Source: Alviniconcha marisindica (taxonomy: Eukaryota; Mollusca; Gastropoda; Provannidae). Taken from it: 64,000 nt of DNA. Shown here in pieces: positions 62,401-64,000 of this stretch (the stretch's first letter is position 1; every line of letters begins with the position of its first letter). The stretch spans positions 260,001 through 324,000 of the forward strand of contig JABMCL010000131.1 of the NCBI GenBank assembly GCA_018857735.1, in the 5' to 3' direction. Made by a program: the position numbers and the translations under genes. The notes below the pieces were generated by a model that was given only the letters and a program-made list of their open reading frames with translations, had not been told where the DNA came from and made no database searches.

Positions 62401-63641
62401 CACTTGAACTTGAAGGGTCTATGACTTGTTTTGTATGAGTGCAATTTTTTTTTTTTGTCCAGTTCACTTGTAATCTAAGCAACTGACAGTTATAGTATTA
62501 GTATGGTCTTGTCTTCAGGGATGTATCATGCTTCTATTCTGTATTATATTAATCCCTCCATTACCTTGTGATGATGAAAACTGTGATTCCCCTTTGGAAA
62601 CTGTCAGGTGGATGGAATAGTGGGAGGAGGGGGGAGGGGGGGGAACTTTTCTTTTTCTATTTTGTATACAGATCTGTAAAACAACTGTACAGTGGACCAA
62701 ACATAAACGTGACAAATAAGATCAAAACTATTATACTCACTGCCTGGTTTGCTCTTGCTTCCAAACTGTAAAAGAAAAAATGAGGGAGAAAAAAATTAAA
62801 CATACTGAAAGTGAAACCAGGAGACAAACGCAGTTATAAATGCTGCTCATCAAGGACTGAAAGTGAAACATGACTCCAGTCAAGTCCAAAGTTGTGGGTG
62901 GGGGTGTCAGGGACTGGCTTGAGCATATATTTTAATCATATATTATATTAATTAATTATTTTTAGTAATATATATAATTACTTTTATTTATATAATATCA
63001 TATATATATAATTTCAGATCATTAAACTACATCACACATTATTATCTTGACCTTATTAGTCCCATTTTTCATTAACCATACATGTTGCAAGTTGTTCAAC
63101 TCTACTTTGTTGCACTTTCTATTTGATATTCGCCTCATATTTTTGAAATTCCAATTTCATCAACTCTTGGAGAAAAACCAATCAGGTCAACTTTGCACAA
63201 CTTACACTTCCTGCAGTCGATTTACTTGACCATGTAATGTGTCAACTCATTTTTCAACTTCATTAACATAAAACCATTGATTCAATGTGTTTGTTGCAGG
63301 TGTTTTCTGCTAGTTTGATTTCTTTTTTCTTTTTTTGTTATTCTGTTTATTTGTCTGTTTGTCTTCCATTCAAACACAATGTCCAAGTGAATGGCAAGAC
63401 TGACTGAAGTGAACTCAGAAGAAAAAAAAGGACCTCACTGAAACAGTTGCAAACAATGACAACATACACATGGTCCATTGTGGGGAACCCTGCATTTCAC
63501 AAGCCATGCAACAGTTTGGTCTGTGGTAGAGAATTTGTCACAGAGCTCTTCCAGACTTTATACCTCATCTAAGGCTTCTCCCTGACTAAGCTGGCAGTAC
63601 AAAAAATAAACTACCTTGTGGTCTTCCTCTTCCAGCCATTT
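30058..63641 (-). CDS. FBF1: Fas-binding factor 1-like protein (5'-incomplete), about 31 coding exons
   Basis: Minus-strand exons from 63590 to 30058 join in phase to 4350 nt, at least 1449 residues plus stop; a further candidate exon lies at 63615-63641. FBF1 is a transition-fibre protein at the distal end of the mother centriole and acts in ciliary gating and cell junctions (family knowledge). The N-terminal half is acidic and Ser/Pro/Lys-rich, with repeated DDLLGDLLE, DDMDADLFGD, DEDDPLAGL, DDDNFLDGLG and DDDDIFGL modules and KWLEELTG near residue 475. A Gln-rich tract follows (about 805-845), then roughly 500 residues of heptad-rich coiled coil, and a C-terminus with DKEYLEEESMFLEGL and HSPYH. 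Human FBF1 is about 1130 residues, so this one is long. Every junction listed below is phase-compatible, which strongly supports the model. Alternative splicing is likely, given the decoy splice sites. Confidence 0.85.
30183..30260 (+). mobile_element. Dispersed retroelement fragment
   Basis: (AAC)n then ATACTTTATTAATCCCAGTG GGAAATT. Related short pieces occur at 2497-2545 and 51596-51645, suggesting a common 3' end family. Confidence 0.4.
31505..31683 (-). CDS. FBF1: FBF1 penultimate exon, AGTPLAANPLAGTPLQPSP ... MWKIQAVK
   Basis: This 179-nt exon has a TTTCCTGCAG acceptor and a GTCAGC donor. A Pro/Ala linker leads into a helix ending ASDRAVRMWKIQAVK. Read alone it resembles the end of a WD40 blade, but its phase fits FBF1 on both sides. 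Confidence 0.83.
31684..31910 (-). repeat. ~49-bp tandem array seeded at an FBF1 acceptor
   Basis: Four to five copies of a unit of about 49 bp start directly at the acceptor of the exon ending at 31683. Each copy carries a version of the exon's first bases (TGCACCAGCTGCTGCA on plus) and a GTTAAC block. Confidence 0.85.
32450..32650 (-). repeat. Two tandem copies of an FBF1 exon 3' edge
   Basis: Two ~100-bp units (about 32457-32556 and 32557-32656) resemble 33352-33440, the 3' part of the CINC exon. Both keep the GTGAGT donor, and one reads NCRNMLQGGANHVV on the minus strand. They lie about 0.9 kb downstream of the true exon. Confidence 0.85.
33390..33504 (-). CDS. FBF1: FBF1 exon, EKLRLAKEKKDVENLKQAG and CINC motif
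   Basis: This 115-nt exon has a CATTGCAG acceptor. The GTGAGT donor was chosen over read-through to a stop at 33277 because phase 1 joins exactly to the next exon. It contains LCINCRNMLQGG, a CxxC pair that ends the coiled coil. Confidence 0.83.
33806..34250. repeat. Long compound TG-rich microsatellite in an FBF1 intron
   Basis: GT/TG runs with CATG and TATG interruptions end next to the donor of the exon at 34259. The Val/Cys/His open frames in it are artefacts. Confidence 0.95.
34259..34396 (-). CDS. FBF1: FBF1 coiled-coil exon, EANRARVSGERALAEARML
   Basis: This 138-nt exon is phase 0 at both ends, with a CCTCCAG acceptor and a GTGGAT donor. It continues LDQRQAELEAQQASVKAAEE. A long TG-rich microsatellite begins almost at the donor. 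Confidence 0.9.
35225..35505 (-). repeat. ~118-bp partial copies of an FBF1 exon 3' edge and donor
   Basis: Segments beginning near 35250 and 35385 repeat the last ~40 nt of the exon at 35506-35724 plus its following intron. On plus the shared marks are CTTAC, a TCACTGA-GGCATC block and CAGAGATA...GGGAACAC. Confidence 0.8.
35506..35724 (-). CDS. FBF1: FBF1 coiled-coil exon, SQAEYDVLMKTISEEKARAA
   Basis: This 219-nt exon is phase 0 at both ends, with a TTCCCTGCAG acceptor and a GTAAGT donor. It is a strongly charged helix with ERMRELRQEEERISAERDRF. Its 3' edge and donor are copied twice in the following intron. Confidence 0.92.
36502..36645 (-). CDS. FBF1: FBF1 coiled-coil exon, DMFLEEQQSGLSHLTDERRN
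   Basis: This 144-nt exon is phase 0 at both ends, with a TTGTTGCAG acceptor and a GTACAG donor. The helix runs on through KLNMEQKLLREKMQQDAV. Confidence 0.9.
36660..37735. repeat. ~37-bp minisatellite, about 28 copies
   Basis: The unit on plus is GATGACAGTGAAGGGGAGGA followed by GTGGGCGGGCAGGCAGA, strongly purine-biased on plus. It begins ~15 bp from an FBF1 acceptor. Long open frames on both strands, up to 533 codons, are by-products of the array. Confidence 0.93.
37840..38300. repeat. ~40-bp degenerate minisatellite
   Basis: About a dozen units share CTGTCAGACCATCAATCATT on plus with variable spacers. It lies in the FBF1 intron between the exons at 36502 and 38343. Confidence 0.88.
38343..38465 (-). 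CDS. FBF1: FBF1 coiled-coil exon, ERWKLKQEQSRVEAQQNVM
   Basis: This 123-nt exon is phase 0 at both ends, with a CTGGCAG acceptor and a GTGGGT donor. It continues ESERRMWAEQQARERLSLD. Confidence 0.88.
38536..39430. repeat. Direct repeat pair flanking an intron segment
   Basis: 38536-38660 and 39318-39430 are diverged copies of one ~115-bp sequence (TAGATTTCAAACATAAAAA ... TAAATGTCCATGATG). Between them lie further ~90-bp repeats sharing CAGCCACAGACAGA and CATTATGGACGTGCTGATCA. Confidence 0.8.
39551..39669 (-). CDS. FBF1: FBF1 coiled-coil exon, LQARLTKQEEDNERERHRL
   Basis: This 119-nt exon has a TGTTCAG acceptor and a GTAGGT donor. The split codon at its start makes Met. It continues EDLIARMESQNRDQLRQLEE. 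Confidence 0.88.
40202..40341 (-). CDS. FBF1: FBF1 coiled-coil exon, SLTAAVEQIENNARDLGQL
   Basis: This 140-nt exon has a TGTGCAG acceptor and a GTGAGT donor. The first ~22 nt plus acceptor are the seed of the large 87-bp array lying upstream in the transcript. It continues QLKLDEWKRSGLDDREIAM. Confidence 0.88.
40342..41545 (-). repeat. 87-bp minisatellite carrying decoy FBF1 splice acceptors
   Basis: About eleven near-identical 87-bp units (40628-41545), preceded by two or three diverged ones, each contain CTCCACTGCTGCTGTCACAC, then TCCTGCACACAGCATG. That block is the 5' edge of the exon ending at 40341 with its acceptor. Because 87 is divisible by 3, the plus strand shows a spurious 348-codon open frame. 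Confidence 0.95.
41926..42033 (-). CDS. FBF1: FBF1 coiled-coil exon, QAVLDLKKEHEEAQQLLLEA
   Basis: This 108-nt exon has a GCTGTGCAG acceptor and a GTAGGC donor. Its 5' edge (QAVLDLK) and acceptor are repeated several times just upstream, so acceptor choice here depends on the phase match to the previous exon. Confidence 0.86.
42034..42370 (-). repeat. ~74-80-bp array seeded at an FBF1 acceptor
   Basis: About four units repeat the 5' edge of the exon ending at 42033 (TCTAGCACGGCTTGTCTGCA on plus) with the acceptor and CAGCAAAGCAATGTTTCAGT. Later copies lose part of the exon-derived piece. Confidence 0.92.
42393..42560. repeat. (GT)n microsatellite
   Basis: Compound GT/GAGT run in an FBF1 intron. 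Shorter GT runs occur at 43680-43735 and 44085-44116. Confidence 0.95.
43003..43161 (-). CDS. FBF1: FBF1 coiled-coil exon, LRAEVERLMEEHLAKVKRM
   Basis: This 159-nt exon has a weak TTTGAAAG acceptor and a GTACAG donor. The heptad-rich helix includes FRRLEEQERLFAQEMEKL. Confidence 0.88.
43787..43834 (-). CDS. FBF1: FBF1 coiled-coil micro-exon, NQLQILEESNQKSEQ
   Basis: This 48-nt exon has a TCTGACAG acceptor and a GTGAGT donor. Both split codons complete Arg. Confidence 0.85.
43920..44212 (+). mobile_element. LINE 3' end remnant
   Basis: In plus frames the sequence reads FSSAGPSVWNNLP and, after a frameshift, SFKAALKIHQFSCYF and a stop. This is the ending I associate with non-LTR retrotransposon ORF2 proteins. 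It is followed by a GTGCTA..AAGCACC region, GATGAGTGCTACAGAAATCC and (ATT)n. It is broken by stops and frameshifts. Confidence 0.65.
44506..44606 (-). CDS. FBF1: FBF1 coiled-coil exon, LRKVEIEKQYSDSLVEST
   Basis: This 101-nt exon has a TTCTTGCAG acceptor and a GTAAGT donor. Helical, charged KRYEEEIMAIEKSY opens the long coiled coil. Confidence 0.9.
45003..45107 (-). CDS. FBF1: FBF1 exon, GTSLTGGTPSVSGTYLNAGA
   Basis: This 105-nt exon is phase 0 at both ends, so it could be skipped without a frameshift. It ends ASLQDAIAQ before a GTAAAT donor. Confidence 0.85.
45632..46460 (-). mobile_element. Kolobok-like THAP-coding DNA transposon remnant, copy 2
   Basis: This second copy of about 821 bp sits in an intron of the FBF1-like gene, in the same orientation on the plus strand as copy 1. 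It has intact TTAA on both sides (45632-45635, 46457-46460) and the same inverted ends. The minus-strand THAP frame starts at 46189 with MPAYCVAANC and runs to about 45995, ending in [11 protein letters not shown] single TAA interrupts it, and copy 2 carries about nine extra bases near the HELPRN segment. Copies 1 and 2 remain very similar, implying fairly recent activity or shared mobilisation. Confidence 0.83.
46858..47088 (-). CDS. FBF1: FBF1 exon with Gln-rich tract
   Basis: This 231-nt exon (residues about 786-862) reads ESRPGSRYDRFSGLGG, then EEQLRKL, then about 32 residues that are mostly Gln with Leu, His and Glu interruptions, coded by mixed CAG/CAA codons. It ends GASYLPQ. The tract probably extends the coiled coil. 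The donor is GTCTGT and the acceptor TTGGCAG. Confidence 0.9.
47290..48795. repeat. 20-24-bp minisatellite with higher-order duplication
   Basis: Alternating units CACTCAGTCATTCCCACCCT and CACTCAGTCATTCCAACACA (+CAAG) fill an FBF1 intron. A ~115-bp variant block near 47450 recurs near 48080, offset by 629 bp. A spurious 484-codon frame runs through it. Confidence 0.94.
49623..49735 (-). CDS. FBF1: FBF1 exon, KEPADLGQPQSVSMTTG
   Basis: This 113-nt exon has a TTGTTTCAG acceptor and a GTAAGT donor, and ends in SSRLEQKHE. It begins the transition toward the coiled-coil half. Confidence 0.85.
50536..50621 (-). CDS. FBF1: FBF1 exon, TPKFETTPGRNASAAMSVSP
   Basis: This 86-nt exon has a TTGGTTTCAG acceptor and a GTAAGT donor. 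It codes a Ser/Thr-rich linker ending DDRNSIY. Confidence 0.82.
50690..51110. repeat. Two consecutive tandem duplications
   Basis: About 117-bp copies sharing AAAAGAAGCCACAAGAG (near 50700 and 50800) are followed by ~112-bp copies sharing CAAGCAAGTGGCGAGC and TGTCTTTATTTAGCCTTATG (near 50910 and 51015). Confidence 0.85.
51873..51980 (-). CDS. FBF1: FBF1 exon, AAPESPRFEGSVPAAVQQGG
   Basis: This 108-nt exon has an ATCCACAG acceptor and a GTGAGG donor. Only one of the three frames is open and phase-compatible on both sides; it continues as EARDLFAFPPARAAG. Confidence 0.8.
52804..53541 (-). CDS. FBF1: FBF1 large exon, DDDDIFGL, KWLEELTG and Ser/Pro-rich core
   Basis: This is the largest exon, 738 nt (residues about 437-682). 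It opens FQDDDDIFGLDKPLGQRP, then DDMKWLEELTG, a long Ser/Pro/Lys-rich stretch with many SP sites, AKDWLGLKDSDSDGEL, a run of six Asp and an AKARRMAAMG helix. The acceptor is TTTTTCCAG and the donor GTGAGT. Confidence 0.93.
54235..54484 (-). repeat. ~80-bp copies of an FBF1 exon 3' edge
   Basis: Three diverged copies (near 54241, 54305 and 54398) resemble the 3' edge and donor of the exon at 54485-54587. They share CACCTGAxTGAGxGGC and AGCCAGGTCTGGAA on plus, and CA-rich sequence links them. Confidence 0.8.
54485..54587 (-). CDS. FBF1: FBF1 exon, KQEDEDDFLFGSYQPS ... SRPGSRRSV
   Basis: This 103-nt exon has a TTTGTTGCAG acceptor and a GTGTGT donor. The SRPGSR motif recurs in the Gln-rich exon at 46858. 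Its 3' edge is copied in the following intron. Confidence 0.85.
55045..55195 (+). mobile_element. Non-LTR retroelement 3' tail
   Basis: (ATT)n and GAAATAAAGTTTAATC with a terminal (AATC)n lie just left of the 53-bp array in an FBF1 intron. Confidence 0.45.
55195..55851 (-). repeat. 53-bp minisatellite carrying decoy FBF1 donors
   Basis: About twelve 53-bp units on plus read TGTACCTTCTTTAGGCCGAG, then TGTTCTTGTCTACCCTCTCT. Each contains the last ~28 nt of the exon at 55852-56145 and its GTACAT donor in reverse complement. Degenerate units continue left to about 54900. Confidence 0.95.
55852..56145 (-). CDS. FBF1: FBF1 exon, DEMIFSDDDNFLDGLGID
   Basis: This 294-nt exon (residues about 305-402) carries an acidic module, an Ala-rich stretch, KSVLDGLLGRG and a terminal LDKKYTQPKE. 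The donor is GTACAT. The last ~28 nt and this donor are the seed of the 53-bp array in the following intron. Confidence 0.88.
56398..56462. repeat. (GA)n microsatellite
   Basis: About 31 AG dinucleotides on plus in an FBF1 intron. A shorter GA cluster is at 56825-56925. Confidence 0.96.
57080..57184 (-). CDS. FBF1: FBF1 exon, SPRKPNLFDRPPTRSG and poly-Pro
   Basis: This 105-nt exon has a TTTGCAG acceptor and a GTACTT donor. It ends in a run of five prolines. The frame that joins both neighbours is not the longest open frame here. Confidence 0.82.
57378..57530 (-). CDS. FBF1: FBF1 exon, FDEDDPLAGLSLDEDS
   Basis: This 153-nt exon has a TTTTCAG acceptor and a GTAGGG donor. The acidic DEDDPLAGL module is followed by a Lys/Glu-rich linker ending VAPPAAQP. 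Confidence 0.87.
57625..58260. repeat. ~45-60-bp degenerate array
   Basis: About ten units share GGTAAGTTAGCTGAGA and GAAGAACCATTCATGCTTTG on plus. The array is intronic, between FBF1 exons at 57378 and 58404, and I see no exon-derived piece in it. Confidence 0.88.
58404..58502 (-). CDS. FBF1: FBF1 exon, LGRASENLKPG ... VKKFDFG
   Basis: This 99-nt exon has a TTTTTCAG acceptor. The GTGAGC donor was chosen over read-through because it leaves one G, which makes Asp with the next exon and gives KKFDFGDFDEDDPLAG. Confidence 0.82.
59244..59535 (-). CDS. FBF1: FBF1 exon, GLDDMDADLFGD then Ser/Thr/Pro-rich region
   Basis: This 292-nt exon (residues about 89-185) opens with an acidic module. It continues as a basic, low-complexity region with several TPRS/SPTRSETP-type sites that could be proline-directed phosphosites. 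It ends APGKMT before a GTGCGT donor. Confidence 0.88.
59816..59918 (-). CDS. FBF1: FBF1 exon, KDDFYSNLAAMAENDVESD
   Basis: This 103-nt exon has a CTTTCAG acceptor and a GTGAGT donor. The acidic segment ends DADVGKMAKSIA and joins in phase 0 to GLDDMDADLFGD. Confidence 0.87.
60215..60243 (-). CDS. FBF1: FBF1 micro-exon, GRGRAAGKSG
   Basis: This 29-nt exon has a TTCCCCAG acceptor and a GTAAGT donor. It codes a basic Gly/Arg linker. It is flanked on the donor side by CA and poly-C tracts. Confidence 0.75.
61130..61625 (-). mobile_element. tRNA-derived SINE
   Basis: The minus strand has an RNA polymerase III type A box (TGCTCAGTGGTTAGAGCA, 61603-61620) and a B-box-like GGTTTAAGTCC (61567-61577), i.e. 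a tRNA-like head. It runs left through a body to a tail resembling GAATAGTGCCATATAAAAG near 61150. The tRNA part is decayed and is not a functional tRNA. Confidence 0.72.
61838..61866 (-). CDS. FBF1: FBF1 micro-exon, ETPKKKPAQ
   Basis: This 29-nt exon has a TTTTTCAG acceptor and a GTAAGA donor. It codes a basic linker and ends in phase 0. Confidence 0.75.
62222..62272 (-). CDS. FBF1: FBF1 exon with acidic DDLLGDLL motif
   Basis: This 51-nt exon codes KGQDSLDDLLGDLLEP, with a CCCCTCAG acceptor and a GTAAGT donor. Short acidic Leu-rich modules of this kind are typical of the FBF1 N-terminus. Confidence 0.82.
62741..62765 (-). CDS. FBF1: FBF1 micro-exon, FGSKSKPG
   Basis: This 25-nt exon has a TTTTACAG acceptor and a GTGAGT donor. 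It starts in phase 0 and ends with one base that completes Lys in the next exon. Confidence 0.72.
63564..63590 (-). CDS. FBF1: FBF1 micro-exon, LSQGEALDE
   Basis: This 27-nt exon lies between a pyrimidine-rich CAG acceptor and a GTATAA donor. It is phase 0 at both ends and joins in frame to the FGSKSKPGK exon. Confidence 0.55.
63615..63641 (-). CDS. FBF1: Candidate FBF1 5' exon, partial
   Basis: The minus strand reads KWLEEEDHK up to a GTAGTT donor, in phase 0 with the next exon. The frame stays open rightward to a stop near 63700, so the true acceptor or start is not resolved. An ATG inside it (MAGRGRPQ frame) is out of phase with the next exon. Confidence 0.3.
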
Positions 63642-64000
63642 TGAGAGAGATACCACCAAGCAATCAAAATTGCACAGGGAATTATACAGTACACAAAGTC
63701 ATGACATAAACTGACCTAGATGAACTTCTGGTGATATCACAGTCAACATTTTCAAATGTTCAGTACTAAAAAATGGAAGCATGTGCAGCAGTAGCACTAG
63801 CAGTTATGGCAAGTGGGGTGTATTGCTGGAATAATGGAGAAAGATTTTTTGGATCTCTTTCTGAGATATTTGTTACTGATGTCGTGATGAGTAATGCAAC
63901 AGGAAAATTGAAGTGTGCATAAGCAGACCAAAATTACAACAATAAGAAGGGGTGTAAAAAGGCTGCGAGGCCTACTGCCAAGTCCCTAAAGCTATATATA

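Noticed and set aside
63617..63639. FBF1 start codon in the MAGRGRPQ frame
   Set aside because: Splicing from it to the next exon hits a stop at once; the other frame (WLEEEDHK) fits the phase.

Overview
The window looks like animal nuclear DNA, probably from a lophotrochozoan and possibly a marine gastropod. Genes are split into small exons with GT/AG junctions. Introns and spacers are AT-rich and full of CA/GT, GA, poly-C and minisatellite arrays, tRNA-derived SINE pieces and LINE tails. Nothing prokaryotic is present. The taxon is inferred from repeat style only; no species marker is visible.

Two protein-coding genes are well supported and they converge. On the plus strand, four coding exons between 14730 and 18967 give a complete 332-residue stearoyl-CoA (delta-9) desaturase with all its histidine boxes. 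On the minus strand, about 31 phase-compatible exons between 63590 and 30058 give at least 1449 residues of a Fas-binding factor 1 (FBF1)-like protein. That protein has an acidic, Ser/Pro-rich N-terminal half, a Gln-rich linker and a long coiled-coil C-terminal half. Its true start lies beyond, or close to, the right edge. I joined the exons by hand using splice consensus and reading phase; transcripts have not been checked.

Layout: 1-14.7 kb has no gene I can support. It holds tandem repeats, a near-perfect hairpin, SINE/LINE scraps, microsatellites and, at its right end, probably the 5' untranslated part and first intron of the desaturase gene. 14.7-19 kb is the desaturase; its third intron carries a THAP-coding DNA transposon remnant with TTAA-type ends. 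19-30 kb is spacer and UTR sequence with a large 36-bp minisatellite at 24.8-25.9 kb. 30-63.6 kb is the FBF1-like gene; one intron holds a second copy of the same transposon.

The two genes have no evident shared pathway: one makes monounsaturated acyl chains in the ER, the other is a centriole/cilium-base protein.

The most unusual signal is in the FBF1-like gene. At least seven exon boundaries have had the exon edge, its splice site and some adjacent intron copied into the intron as tandem arrays. This produces rows of decoy donors or acceptors, about 14 decoy acceptors at one exon and about a dozen decoy donors at another.
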